This document shows, piece after piece, positions 24,601 through 31,652 of a stretch of DNA of 40,476 nucleotides. The stretch's first letter is position 1; every line of letters begins with the position of its first letter. Both the position numbers and the translations under genes were made by a program. The stretch spans positions 1 to 40,476 of the IMG/VR virus record IMGVR_UViG_3300049433_000085, one strand, 5' to 3'. The stretch comes from a virus. The notes beneath the pieces are model-generated. The model was given only the letters and a program-made list of their open reading frames with translations. It did no database searches and had not been told where the DNA came from.

Positions 24601-25215
24601 ATGGCCATCATTTCTGGAACTGTCACCTTCACTGCTGCTGAACTCGCCGCTCTCGCCAAACAGGTCGCTCCGCTGATTCCTGTGGGCACTACGCCGCCGG
24701 TGGTAATCCCTCCCGTCGTCACTCCACCGGCTGCGGGCGTCTTCTGGCTGTACCACAATGGGGTATCCAGCACCGGGAAGTTGGACTATGACTACGGCTC
24801 TGGCAGTGTGACGTATGACGTCGCGGATCCGCTGGTGGCCGGCGGCAAATGCATCCTGATTGCAGGCGATGAAGGCTTTCAGCCGCGGATGCCGAACGAC
24901 AACTTCAACAGCGCCGGCTTCAACTTCCTGCTGATTTCGATCCTGCCTACGCAAGCCGGATATTCGGGGACTGTCGGGGCGGAAAAGATTGGAGATCAGC
25001 CGATTCCGGGCGCTACTGGCATGATCAACTTCATGAAGTACGGCCCGAATCCTCCTGTGGTGGGTCAGTGGAATGATTACGTGGTTCCGCTGAGTGCGCT
25101 GAGTATCCCGCCCGGTGGGACCAATTTCTACAAGCTCGGAATCCTGGACCAAGGTCAGGAAGCGTCCAAGTCCACGAATAAGGTATACGTCAAGAACTTC
25201 GGCTTCTCACCCTGA
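24601..25215 (+). CDS. beta-sandwich protein with Pro-rich linker, possible carbohydrate-binding
   Basis: 204 residues, with AGGAG about 7 nt before the ATG. After a short helix and a Pro/Val linker (TTPPVVIPPVVTPPA) comes a jelly-roll-like domain (VFWLYHNG, KLDYDYGSGSVTYDVADP, NFNSAGFNFLLISILPTQ, FYKLGILDQGQEASKSTNKVYVKNFGF). The aromatic and Asn-rich strands recall carbohydrate-binding modules. It is the last rightward gene. It may be a virion-surface or released binding protein. No signal peptide is seen. Confidence 0.65.
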   Translation: MAIISGTVTFTAAELAALAKQVAPLIPVGTTPPVVIPPVVTPPAAGVFWLYHNGVSSTGKLDYDYGSGSVTYDVADPLVAGGKCILIAGDEGFQPRMPNDNFNSAGFNFLLISILPTQAGYSGTVGAEKIGDQPIPGATGMINFMKYGPNPPVVGQWNDYVVPLSALSIPPGGTNFYKLGILDQGQEASKSTNKVYVKNFGFSP

Positions 25216-25299
25216 AATATAGTTTCGAATCGCGGCCCTTTTGCCCTGTCTGGAGTGTCTATATAGGTAAGGGAGCAGGGATGACATGGACGTCTACGG

Positions 25300-25467
25300 C
25301 TAACTGCGGGCCGGGTCAGGCTTGATCTCGACCCTCAGCCACATGGTGTCATCGAGTGGGAACTGCACGCTGGCGGGATCCCCCATGTGCTCGAACAGTT
25401 TCAGCAGGGCTTGCTTGGCTTCCTTCTGGAGCTGCTGACGGCGCCGCTCCCAGATCTCGTTGCTCAT
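25300..25467 (-). CDS. small hypothetical protein
   Basis: 55 residues, the last leftward gene. Its ATG overlaps the stop of the gene upstream (ATGA). The first half is a charged helix (EIWERRRQQLQKEAKQALLKLFEHMGD); the second is strand-like (TMWLRVEIKPDP). No function is recognised. The 84 bp between it and the convergent 24601 gene contain only a weak CCCTG/CAGGG inverted repeat and no clear terminator. Confidence 0.6.
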   Translation of the reverse strand: MSNEIWERRRQQLQKEAKQALLKLFEHMGDPASVQFPLDDTMWLRVEIKPDPARS

Positions 25468-25739
25468 CGTTCGACTCCGCTAGACGGTGGCGCTTCTGGC
25501 AGCGGCATCCAATGAGTAACTGAATCTTGAACATGCGTGAATTTGCCGCCATAGGCGTTGTCCCAGTAGAAATCGCGCGCACCTTCGTGGGGAATCAGTC
25601 GAACGAGGGCAGTGACCTTTCGGCTGCCGCGGGGAGTGGCAACAATCACTTCTTGCCCAATTGGTGGGAGACCGTTTTTCACGCTGATCCATTCCCCCTT
25701 GGGGAGTTTTGGGATATCAGCATAGTCGTAGTATTTCAT
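25464..25739 (-). CDS. DUF551-type phage protein
   Basis: 91 residues. It has the DUF551 pattern: WISVKNGLPPIGQEVIVATPRG near the N-terminus and VTHWMPLPEAPP at the C-terminus. These proteins are common in accessory regions of phages of enterobacteria and relatives; their function is unknown. ATGA overlaps at both ends place it firmly in the leftward operon. Confidence 0.85.
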   Translation of the reverse strand: MKYYDYADIPKLPKGEWISVKNGLPPIGQEVIVATPRGSRKVTALVRLIPHEGARDFYWDNAYGGKFTHVQDSVTHWMPLPEAPPSSGVER

Positions 25740-25948
25740 CCGACATCTCCTCGACGCTGCGAACGACGCATGATCTCAAAGATCTCGCGGGCCCGAGCTC
25801 GATATCCTGCGCTCAATTGCTGGCTCAACTCGTCAGCGCCACAATCCCAGTCGGCGGCACTCAGGGCCACGCGCACTGTCATCGCTTGAGCTGAAGTCAG
25901 TTCAGTCCCGTTGATGACGATCGTCGGTTCAGGGTGCTCAACAAGCAT
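25736..25948 (-). CDS. small hypothetical protein
   Basis: 70 residues. I chose the ATG at 25948 because GGGAGG lies 8 nt upstream; a start 14 codons earlier (25990) lacks this. The sequence pairs a short strand region (EPTIVINGTELTSAQAMTVRVALSAA) with a helical end (LSQQLSAGYRARAREIFEIMRR). Small proteins of this shape are common in phage early operons. No function assigned. Confidence 0.65.
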   Translation of the reverse strand: MLVEHPEPTIVINGTELTSAQAMTVRVALSAADWDCGADELSQQLSAGYRARAREIFEIMRRSQRRGDVG

Positions 25949-26132
25949 CGCAGCCGCCTCCCAATTCGTGGACGTCGAACCCGCAGGCACGTCCCATGAT
26001 ATTCCCTTCGCCAGCCTTCTCGGCTTCCTCGCGCGTGCTGAACAGTGACAACTGGAACCCGTCGTCGTCGCAGGTCATCGCAACCGCTCCGCCGTGCTGG
26101 TCATGGAGAATCACGAAGTATTTATCAGTCAT
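25938..26132 (-). CDS. small acidic hypothetical protein, Cys at C-terminus
   Basis: 64 residues, overlapping both neighbours. Starts KYFVILHDQHGGAVAMTCDDDGFQLSLFSTREEAEKAGE, which looks like a small alpha/beta domain, and ends in GGGCDAC, a possible metal-binding tail. No family recognised. Confidence 0.6.
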   Translation of the reverse strand: MTDKYFVILHDQHGGAVAMTCDDDGFQLSLFSTREEAEKAGEGNIMGRACGFDVHELGGGCDAC

Positions 26133-26893
26133 TCGAAGGTTCTCTTCGAAGGCTCATTGGAGAGGGCGCTCTCATGTGAACGTAAAGCGCCTCCCGTTTC
26201 ACCGCGGGCTACCACGGGTTTCTCGTGATCCCTCCCCGATGAACCCTCCATAACTTTGATCGGCAGCCAGAGTGTCGGGCGCAAGCCTCCTTGCCCAGGC
26301 ATGCTCCAACCTGAATATTCGCCAGTCCATTTGATCACGACTGGAATCAGCTCGTTGGGCGTCTCTGTGTCGCGATAGAACTGCACCTCCGTCACGAGCG
26401 CTAGAATGCGTGTTCCATCCTTTGGCGCAAACTCCATCAACAGCCATTCATCGAGTGGGTCTGGCGGATCAGGATGCCAGAAACCACCTTGCCAAACTCC
26501 ATCGCCGTCACGAGTACCGTCTGCCGGACGTTGCTCGCTCGGTTCGTCGGCTGGCTGTTTGTTCCCCAAGGCATCCCGGGCCATCTGCGGAAGTTCCGGA
26601 CATTCGTTGCTGTCAGCAATCTCTTGAAGCGCCACCCGCAACCTGACGTTCTCGGCATGCAGCGATGTTTGCGCTGCATCCTGTGCGTCGATCAGGCTAT
26701 TCTTGCGCTCGACCTCCAGCGCGTAGTTCGCCAAGCCTTCCTCGGCCAGACTCAGGTTGCCGCGCAGTTGGCTGATTTCGTCGCCCAACTCGATCCACTC
26801 GCAGGGATGAATCTCAATTCGCGTAGCTGGCGTGACGCTGGCCGGTATCCGTTCATTCACCCTGCGTATCAGGGTGTCGATCGAATTTGTCAT
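26129..26893 (-). CDS. two-part early protein: coiled coil plus DUF551-like domain
   Basis: 254 residues. The N-terminal half is a coiled coil (GDEISQLRGNLSLAEEGLANYALEVERKNSLIDAQDAAQTSLHAENVRLRVALQEIADSN). A Pro/Asp-rich linker follows. The C-terminal domain (WLLMEFAPKDGTRILALVTEV ... VVIKWTGEYSGWSM ... TLWLPIKVM) is of the APKDGT type found in phage early regions and related in style to DUF551. Role unknown. It may be a fusion of two units that are separate in other phages. Confidence 0.65.
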   Translation of the reverse strand: MTNSIDTLIRRVNERIPASVTPATRIEIHPCEWIELGDEISQLRGNLSLAEEGLANYALEVERKNSLIDAQDAAQTSLHAENVRLRVALQEIADSNECPELPQMARDALGNKQPADEPSEQRPADGTRDGDGVWQGGFWHPDPPDPLDEWLLMEFAPKDGTRILALVTEVQFYRDTETPNELIPVVIKWTGEYSGWSMPGQGGLRPTLWLPIKVMEGSSGRDHEKPVVARGETGGALRSHESALSNEPSKRTFE

Positions 26894-27087
26894 GGCCGTT
26901 CGCCTCGCGCGATCCTGTCAATGATCCGATAGTACTCGCGGCTGAATTGCATCCAGTCACGAGCGTAGCGTCGCAGATTGCGACGAGGTTCCATATAACT
27001 GCCAAAATTCTCCCGCTGGCCTTGGAAAGGCCCATAACCGACCCGCTTCTCAGCCAGTTGTGCGGCCATCATTGCCAAACCATGCAT
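26890..27087 (-). CDS. small basic hypothetical protein
   Basis: 65 residues, with AAGGA about 9 nt before the ATG. Rich in Arg and aromatic residues (RRNLRRYARDWMQFSREYYRIIDRIARG), helical, and possibly nucleic-acid-binding. The stop overlaps the next start (ATGA). No family recognised. Confidence 0.55.
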   Translation of the reverse strand: MHGLAMMAAQLAEKRVGYGPFQGQRENFGSYMEPRRNLRRYARDWMQFSREYYRIIDRIARGERP

Positions 27088-27141
27088 TGTTATGTTTCCT
27101 TCGCGAACAGGTTTGAGTTATGCGAATGACTCACGGCTGAT

Positions 27142-27771
27142 TCAACCGGCATGGGCCAGCGTGGAAAGCGAGAGTGCAGTCTGCGACGTAGCAGGATTTC
27201 CCCACTGACTGGCCATCGCGTAGCCCAGCCCCTCCTTCGTTCGGGACCGCTTCTTCCATCGATCGGGGCAGGGCGACACGAAGTGTACCTTTGGCCGGCG
27301 GCCCTCCACGATGTTCGTGGGCGTCAGTTGAGGAAGATTCTTCAGCCATAAGCAGGTTGCCTTTGTCTCGCCATGGCCGAACCACCATGGATGCACGATT
27401 TGCGACCAGGGCGGTAGTTTGGCGTGCCGATGAGGAATGGGATTCTCAATTGCGATCTTGGGGATTCCGCTTCTCCACAGCTTCGAGAAGAAATGCTCTG
27501 CATCCACCATCTGCGCCCACCTGGCATCGTCAATGACTGTTCCGCGACCGCCGGTGTACAGCCATCGGACCCCGGCGTTTGTCAGGTACGTGCAGGGCGG
27601 ATGAAACACCGCGAGGTCCCAATCCTCGTTCAGATGGTCCAGGACGCTGCCTACGATGTGCTGGCCTGGTCGTTCGGTCTCCAGCAGATCGCAGCTCCAG
27701 GCGTCGTGGCCGAAGCTTGCGAAGGCATCGCGCACCACGCCCGAGAATTCGCAGCCCACGAGAACCTTCAT
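27142..27771 (-). CDS. small DNA cytosine-methyltransferase-like protein
   Basis: 209 residues. Starts MKVLVGCEFSGVVRDAF (SAM-binding type), followed by AWSCDLL (acidic residue after strand 2), HPPCTYLTNAGVRW with the catalytic-type PPC at 58-60, AIENP at 107-111 (the ENV-like motif), and a conserved end (PWWFGHGETKATCLWLKNLP, PDRWKKRSRT). This is a short C5-methyltransferase-like family frequent in phages, with little room for a target-recognition domain. It could modify DNA against restriction. Activity is not shown by sequence alone. Confidence 0.8.
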   Translation of the reverse strand: MKVLVGCEFSGVVRDAFASFGHDAWSCDLLETERPGQHIVGSVLDHLNEDWDLAVFHPPCTYLTNAGVRWLYTGGRGTVIDDARWAQMVDAEHFFSKLWRSGIPKIAIENPIPHRHAKLPPWSQIVHPWWFGHGETKATCLWLKNLPQLTPTNIVEGRRPKVHFVSPCPDRWKKRSRTKEGLGYAMASQWGNPATSQTALSLSTLAHAG

Positions 27772-27953
27772 GCCGGCCTCACTGACTTGACGCCAACCTG
27801 CCGCGGCTTAGGATTCCCATCGATTTGTATGATGCACATCTCACGTCCCGAAGTGATCTGCGAGCGCACGAATGTCGCCGGCAGATCCTTAAATTCCGTC
27901 TCACCACGCTGGCGGTAAATCACCGGGTCGCCTGGTTTGAAGATCTCACTCAC
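27768..27953 (-). CDS. small hypothetical protein, SH3-like
   Basis: 61 residues from GTG 27953, chosen for GGGAG 6 nt upstream; the open frame extends further but overlaps the next gene. Strand-rich sequence (FKPGDPVIYRQRGETEFKDLPATFVRSQ, MCIIQIDGNPKPRQVGVKSVRP) has the look of a small SH3-like barrel. Role unknown. Confidence 0.6.
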   Translation of the reverse strand: MSEIFKPGDPVIYRQRGETEFKDLPATFVRSQITSGREMCIIQIDGNPKPRQVGVKSVRPA

Positions 27954-28236
27954 CGCACGCTCCCACGGTTTGAGAACCACGCTCACTGAGCGGCTGGTTC
28001 CAGCAGTTTTCCAAGGCTGCGTAGAGAGTTTCGGCATCGAGTGACCCCCACACATCCTCCATCCGAGTATTCGTGTCACTGGCTGTAGGATCGAATCCGC
28101 ATGCACAGACCACCCAGACTTCGCAGCAATCCTCGGCTACCTGTTGTGAGCGACCTACAAACTGCTGTTTGTTCTTGCAGTCCGGGCACGGCTCGATTCC
28201 TTCGCCAGTCTTGTGGCTGAAGCTTCGCTTACCCAT
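27946..28236 (-). CDS. Lar-like zinc-ribbon protein
   Basis: 96 residues from ATG 28236, with AGGA 7 nt upstream. Contains a CPDC ... CC ... CACG zinc-ribbon (Cys pairs spaced about 22 residues) followed by DTNTRMEDVWGSLDAETLYAALENCWNQ, ending like Lar (restriction alleviation) family proteins. Lar-type proteins modulate type I restriction. By-eye match only, so the function is tentative. Confidence 0.6.
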   Translation of the reverse strand: MGKRSFSHKTGEGIEPCPDCKNKQQFVGRSQQVAEDCCEVWVVCACGFDPTASDTNTRMEDVWGSLDAETLYAALENCWNQPLSERGSQTVGACGE

Positions 28237-28549
28237 CGACAGATCCTGCGCTGTCCGATGGTTGTATCCAGTCGTGATCAATGCCCTCACACCCGTCCTC
28301 TACTGCCTTCTTAATCGCTGCATCCCACATATCCGTCAGCAGCGAACTGCCATCTTCGCGTTCGGCATTGATTGCATTGACGAACTCGCGCTGGAATGCG
28401 GATATGTCGTCTATCTTGAGATACGGTCCGTCAGCGCTCGCAGACGACCCGTTCCAGAACTCGGGATGGTGCTCAGTCGCAAACTTTAGATTGCGCTTGC
28501 CGACCACTATGATGATCTGGCCTTTGACGATCCTGCAGCACTCAGTCAT
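28229..28549 (-). CDS. hypothetical early protein
   Basis: 106 residues, with GAAGGG upstream and an ATGA overlap with the next gene upstream. Begins with strands (GQIIIVVGKRNLKFATEHHPEFW) and then a helix (ISAFQREFVNAINAEREDGSSLLTDMWDAAIKKAVEDG). No family or motif recognised. Confidence 0.6.
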   Translation of the reverse strand: MTECCRIVKGQIIIVVGKRNLKFATEHHPEFWNGSSASADGPYLKIDDISAFQREFVNAINAEREDGSSLLTDMWDAAIKKAVEDGCEGIDHDWIQPSDSAGSVDG

Positions 28550-28806
28550 GACTGCCCTTCGCCTCCATTGTCCGAATACCTGTTGATCTGCAGCAGCATT
28601 GCCTCGTAGATCGTGCGTTTCTGCTTGACGTTCATCTGTGCAATGATCTCGTCAGGGATCGCCTTGAAAAACGTATGGGCGTTGTTGATGCCATACAATA
28701 CGGTCGAGAGAGCATGGGTATCCTCGGCTATCGCGCAAGCGATATCCTCCAAGCTGATATGAACCTCGACGTCCACGCAAGTCTCAACCTGCTTTTCGAT
28801 CTTCAC
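28546..28806 (-). CDS. hypothetical early protein
   Basis: 86 residues from GTG 28806, overlapping the upstream stop (GTGA). Mixed strand and helix (VDVEVHISLEDIACAIAEDTHALSTVLYGINNAHTFFKAIPDEIIAQMNVKQKRTIYEAMLLQI). Appears to be a compact globular domain. Unrecognised. Confidence 0.6.
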   Translation of the reverse strand: MKIEKQVETCVDVEVHISLEDIACAIAEDTHALSTVLYGINNAHTFFKAIPDEIIAQMNVKQKRTIYEAMLLQINRYSDNGGEGQS

Positions 28807-28982
28807 TTGTGTTGCTCGCTGGATGTAGGCGAAGGCGGTTCAGGCGGCACGCACCTCAGCCGCTCGTCGTCAGTAACCAGGTGCATCCCGCCGGTTTCGT
28901 TGCAATGGATACACCTTGGGGATGCGTTCCACCACGGCTGCGTGGCCGGCTCAGGGGTGTAGTAGGTGACTTCCGCGCTCAT
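28803..28982 (-). CDS. small Cys-rich hypothetical protein
   Basis: 59 residues, ATG overlapping the upstream stop (ATGA), GGGAG 5 nt upstream. Contains CIHC and a later Cys (CIHCNETGGMHLV ... RLRCVPPEPP), a likely partial zinc knuckle of the HCNETGG type seen in small phage proteins. Function unknown. Confidence 0.6.
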   Translation of the reverse strand: MSAEVTYYTPEPATQPWWNASPRCIHCNETGGMHLVTDDERLRCVPPEPPSPTSSEQHK

Positions 28983-29185
28983 GACTGCTCCCGTGGTTGG
29001 TTGTGCTGTGGAGTGTTCGCCGTCGTAAAAAGGTTGCAGCGCTCATCGGCGTACTTCCAGCGCTTACATGCTTGGCACTGCACTTGAGTTTCCTTCGGTC
29101 GTCTGCCGTGGCCGTAGGGGACCTTCCAGACCTTGGCTTCGAGGTCTTTGATACATTCGCGCGCGGTCTGGAAGGTGAGTCTCAT
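28979..29185 (-). CDS. small zinc-finger-like protein
   Basis: 68 residues. Helical N-terminus (FQTARECIKDLEAKVWKVPYG) then CQACKRWKYADERC, a compact CxxC...C group. The rest is Asn/Gln-rich. ATGA overlaps at both ends. No named family. Confidence 0.6.
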   Translation of the reverse strand: MRLTFQTARECIKDLEAKVWKVPYGHGRRPKETQVQCQACKRWKYADERCNLFTTANTPQHNQPREQS

Positions 29186-29460
29186 CGGGCTACCGCAGCC
29201 TCAAGCGCCTCAGTCTTGGCTGCCTGCCCTTTCTGATACGGCATCCAACACGCGAAGTTGCCTTCCGGCTTCGGCTCATCGTCCTGCACGAGCGCAAGCG
29301 AGGTGAGCTTGAAAGGATTGCCGTTGTGGTCGAAGCCGGCCACGTTGATCATATGGTCGTTCCAGACGTAGGCCACGAGGCCCACTTCCGGCTGCTTGAT
29401 ATCCGTGGTATCGCTGGGTCGAACCACCCAAACTACTCGGCCAATGGTCGGTGTTATCAC
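29182..29460 (-). CDS. hypothetical early protein with WMPYQKGQ end
   Basis: 92 residues from GTG 29460, with GAGGAG 7 nt upstream. Strand-rich (GRVVWVVRPSDTTDIKQPEVGLVAYVWNDHMINVAGFDHNGNPFKL) ending in CWMPYQKGQAAKTE, a motif I recognise from small phage early proteins of unknown role. The 73 bp upstream carry no clear promoter. Confidence 0.65.
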   Translation of the reverse strand: MITPTIGRVVWVVRPSDTTDIKQPEVGLVAYVWNDHMINVAGFDHNGNPFKLTSLALVQDDEPKPEGNFACWMPYQKGQAAKTEALEAAVAR

Positions 29461-29533
29461 ATCACATCTCCTCTGTTGTAAACCGTTGCTATAACTTGCC
29501 CACTGATGTCGGATATAACCCCGTCACGTTAAT

Positions 29534-29734
29534 TCAGCCCGGAGTCGGCGGATACGGACCGGGTAATTCCTTTGCCCCAGGCTCGTCAGTCAACTCAGGC
29601 AGATGGCACGGCTCTATCACGTGGTAAGCGCCCTCTGCATATCGCTCACAGCCCTCGAGGGTCGCGAAATACAGCGTTGCCTGGTGATCGGTGCAATAGC
29701 CGGCGCAGGCCAATATCAGTACATATATGGTCAT
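29534..29734 (-). CDS. small hypothetical protein with hydrophobic N-terminus
   Basis: 66 residues from ATG 29734, with GGGAG 7 nt upstream; the frame is open further upstream but the ribosome site and ATGA overlap fix this start. A short hydrophobic N-terminus (TIYVLILACAGYC) could be a weak signal or membrane anchor. Cys at 13, 28 and 43 may form disulfides if exported. Pro-rich C-terminus. Function unknown. Confidence 0.6.
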   Translation of the reverse strand: MTIYVLILACAGYCTDHQATLYFATLEGCERYAEGAYHVIEPCHLPELTDEPGAKELPGPYPPTPG

Positions 29735-30258
29735 GGTGTTTCTCCCTCGCTCACTGTTGGGCACTGATGCGCAAGCTTGCCGGTCAGGTCCTGGCCGCAC
29801 TTCCCGCACCGTGGTTCTAAGGCTTTCAACTCGTTCGCTCCAGCCAACTGAAGCTGCGCGAATTCAATACGCGCGATCAGCTCCGCATCTTCCGGCAACT
29901 TGATCGACCTGGGACGAGTGAAGGACTCCATACTCGCCAGGCGCTCCAGCGCGACGCGGAACGGATCGACCGCTGGCGTCTCGTGAGTGGGGCGTGGAAT
30001 GCAATCGCTCACTCGATACCTCCGCACCTCCCGCTCACTCACTCCGCAGCAGATCGCGGCGACAACCGGAACAACTTCGTCGTGATTGCGCTCGGTGCAC
30101 CCTCCATCAGCGGCGTCGACCGGGACATCGACCCATGCGCTTGATTCCAATCGCCCAATCACCTTATGGACATACATCTCGTTGGGGACGCTGTACCGTT
30201 TCTGCTCGATAAGGCAGTAATCCCCGAAGTCCATCTCCTTTGAGGTGGGCGTGCTCAT
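29731..30258 (-). CDS. hypothetical early protein with zinc-ribbon end
   Basis: 175 residues. Begins STPTSKEMDFGDYCLIEQKRYSVPNEMYVHKVIGRLESSAWVDVPV (strands, SH3-like). The middle has HTH-like VAAICCGVSEREVRRYRVSDCI. It ends with CGKCGQDLTGKLAHQC, a zinc ribbon. Perhaps a DNA-binding regulator. Unrecognised overall. Confidence 0.6.
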   Translation of the reverse strand: MSTPTSKEMDFGDYCLIEQKRYSVPNEMYVHKVIGRLESSAWVDVPVDAADGGCTERNHDEVVPVVAAICCGVSEREVRRYRVSDCIPRPTHETPAVDPFRVALERLASMESFTRPRSIKLPEDAELIARIEFAQLQLAGANELKALEPRCGKCGQDLTGKLAHQCPTVSEGETP

Positions 30259-30479
30259 TCTTCAACTCCCACGTCAATCCAGAACGTCGAGCCTCTGGCA
30301 TCGCTGCAAAGTTGCTGGAGCTTGAAGTACTCCGGACTGTTCTCCTGATACCCCGGAATGATCCCGCGGACCACATCGTCTCTGCTGCGATCCCACGAGC
30401 GCAATTTCACCCAGCGCAACCGCGCGTGGTATTCGAGCGGCACAGGCTCGTTGTCCTCATCTTCGGTGTGCGTACTCAT
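30255..30479 (-). CDS. small hypothetical protein
   Basis: 74 residues from ATG 30479, with GGGAGG 4-5 nt upstream. Acidic start, then strand/helix (ARLRWVKLRSWDRSRDDVVRGIIPGYQENSPEYFKLQQLCSDARGSTFWIDVGVEE). The open frame continues far upstream but is noncoding there because it overlaps other genes. Function unknown. Confidence 0.55.
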   Translation of the reverse strand: MSTHTEDEDNEPVPLEYHARLRWVKLRSWDRSRDDVVRGIIPGYQENSPEYFKLQQLCSDARGSTFWIDVGVEE

Positions 30480-30664
30480 GTGCCCTCCCGGCAAGCGGCG
30501 CAGATATCGCCCTTGACCGCCACGCGCGATGATGTGCATGTGCGGCAGTGATAAGGCAGTTGCGAGGCCGGCGGGGGATTGCTGGGAGGGGTGTCCCAGG
30601 TGGTCATGACACGGTCGGACCAGACGGATGAACGGATGCTCAGGTCCGATGTGGGAGTGCTCAT
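30476..30664 (-). CDS. small Cys-rich hypothetical protein
   Basis: 62 residues from ATG 30664, overlapping the upstream stop (ATGA). The C-terminus holds CRTC and CAAC pairs (HCRTCTSSRVAVKGDICAACREG), likely one zinc site. It starts with the same residues (MSTPTS) as the protein at 29731-30258. Unrecognised. Confidence 0.55.
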   Translation of the reverse strand: MSTPTSDLSIRSSVWSDRVMTTWDTPPSNPPPASQLPYHCRTCTSSRVAVKGDICAACREGT

Positions 30665-30990
30665 CGAAACCACCAGTTACGTTCGTCTCTACGACGGTCA
30701 ATGATGTAGGCGGCGAGTTCCTCGTTCGGGGCGTCACAGTCGGCGCACACAAAGGGATTGCCACCAGCGCCGGGGATGTTGTTCGTGAACACCCAGCGAA
30801 CCGTCTCGCCTGGCGTAAACTTGTGACCGCACTTGAAACAGCGGAACATCTCGCCCGGCTTCCGAGCGCACCAACGGGTTTTGCAATGGTCCTCGGTGGC
30901 AACGAACGGCTCGCCGCTCGTCCATTTAACGGGGATCGCCTCTGCAGTGCGAATAACGGATTCATTCGTGGACACAGGTATCTTCTCCAC
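30661..30990 (-). CDS. zinc-ribbon hypothetical protein
   Basis: 109 residues from GTG 30990, chosen for AAAGGA 8 nt upstream. Contains CFKCGHKFTPGETVRWVFTNNIPGAGGNPFVCADCD, a four-Cys zinc ribbon, then a helical end (EELAAYIIDRRRDERNWWF). This shape is common in small phage early proteins. Start is a choice; the frame is open further upstream. Confidence 0.6.
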   Translation of the reverse strand: MEKIPVSTNESVIRTAEAIPVKWTSGEPFVATEDHCKTRWCARKPGEMFRCFKCGHKFTPGETVRWVFTNNIPGAGGNPFVCADCDAPNEELAAYIIDRRRDERNWWFR

Positions 30991-31117
30991 AGTCGTGATC
31001 CTTTTCGAAGTCCTCTTCCTGTTCGATGACACCGCGCAACTCATCGATATAGCCACAGGTGCAGCAGACCGAATCGCATCCGCAGCGGGGACACTCACGC
31101 GGGATTTTGTCGCTCAT
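30962..31117 (-). CDS. very small Cys-rich protein
   Basis: 51 residues. ATG overlaps the upstream stop (ATGA). Eight Cys residues, mostly as CPRCGC and CCTC, then an acidic helix and a Cys-containing end (HDCGEDTCVHE). Probable zinc binder. It overlaps the next gene by 29 nt, more than usual here. Confidence 0.55.
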   Translation of the reverse strand: MSDKIPRECPRCGCDSVCCTCGYIDELRGVIEQEEDFEKDHDCGEDTCVHE

Positions 31118-31389
31118 TTGAGTTCCCGCTGAATGCGCGCCTGCTCCTCAGCCAAGGCGCTGGCGTACTCGCTGCCGCGGTAGCACTCGCCGTCGGGCTC
31201 GGGCGGCTCGTCATTGTCGTCTTGCGATATCCTCTCTTTGAATCGCTCCCACGAGTCCGCAAGCCGCGGCACTTCCACCTTGTGGAGTTCAGGGATATCA
31301 GCCGATAGCCAGCCAATGAACTGGCGCACTTCCGATTCGAGGAAGGTGTTCTCTTCAGTGGTGAGCGTTGGCTCTGTTCCTGTGGTCAT
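31114..31389 (-). CDS. hypothetical early protein
   Basis: 91 residues from ATG 31389, overlapping the upstream stop. Helical and acidic (TEENTFLESEVRQFIGWLSADIPELHKVEVPRLADSWERFKERISQDDNDEPPEPDGEC), with a helical charged tail (SALAEEQARIQREL). No motif recognised. Confidence 0.55.
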   Translation of the reverse strand: MTTGTEPTLTTEENTFLESEVRQFIGWLSADIPELHKVEVPRLADSWERFKERISQDDNDEPPEPDGECYRGSEYASALAEEQARIQRELK

Positions 31390-31652
31390 GACAGCATGTC
31401 CTCGATCAGCCAATCGCGGATCTCCTGCGGCAGTGGATTGACGGCATGACTGGCTTGCGCTCGTTCCAACAGGAGTTTCGCTTCATCAAGCTTTTGTCGT
31501 TTGATGACCAGCTCCTGCGCAATCCAGATCAGGTTCATCGGATCCCAATAGGGCGACAGAGTGCCGTGGGTCGCGATGTCCTTCAGACAATCGAGACCGA
31601 TGCCACCCCGCGCACGCTTCTCGGCCATGAGCATTCGTTCACTCGATGTCAT
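31386..31652 (-). CDS. helical hypothetical early protein
   Basis: 88 residues, GGAG 8 nt before the ATG. Helices throughout (MLMAEKRARGG, LDCLKDIATHG, MNLIWIAQELVIKRQKLDEAKLLLERAQAS, LPQEIRDWLIEDML). Overlaps the PurA/PurZ-like gene by 14 nt and so belongs to its transcript. Function unknown. Confidence 0.6.
   Translation of the reverse strand: MTSSERMLMAEKRARGGIGLDCLKDIATHGTLSPYWDPMNLIWIAQELVIKRQKLDEAKLLLERAQASHAVNPLPQEIRDWLIEDMLS

Noticed and set aside
25216-25299. Possible bidirectional terminator between convergent operons
   Set aside because: Only a weak CCCTG/CAGGG pair with a long loop was found, and no T run in either direction next to a good stem.
26474-26932. Rightward frames within the leftward operon (e.g. 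152 codons here)
   Set aside because: They oppose coupled leftward genes that have ribosome sites and recognisable domains.
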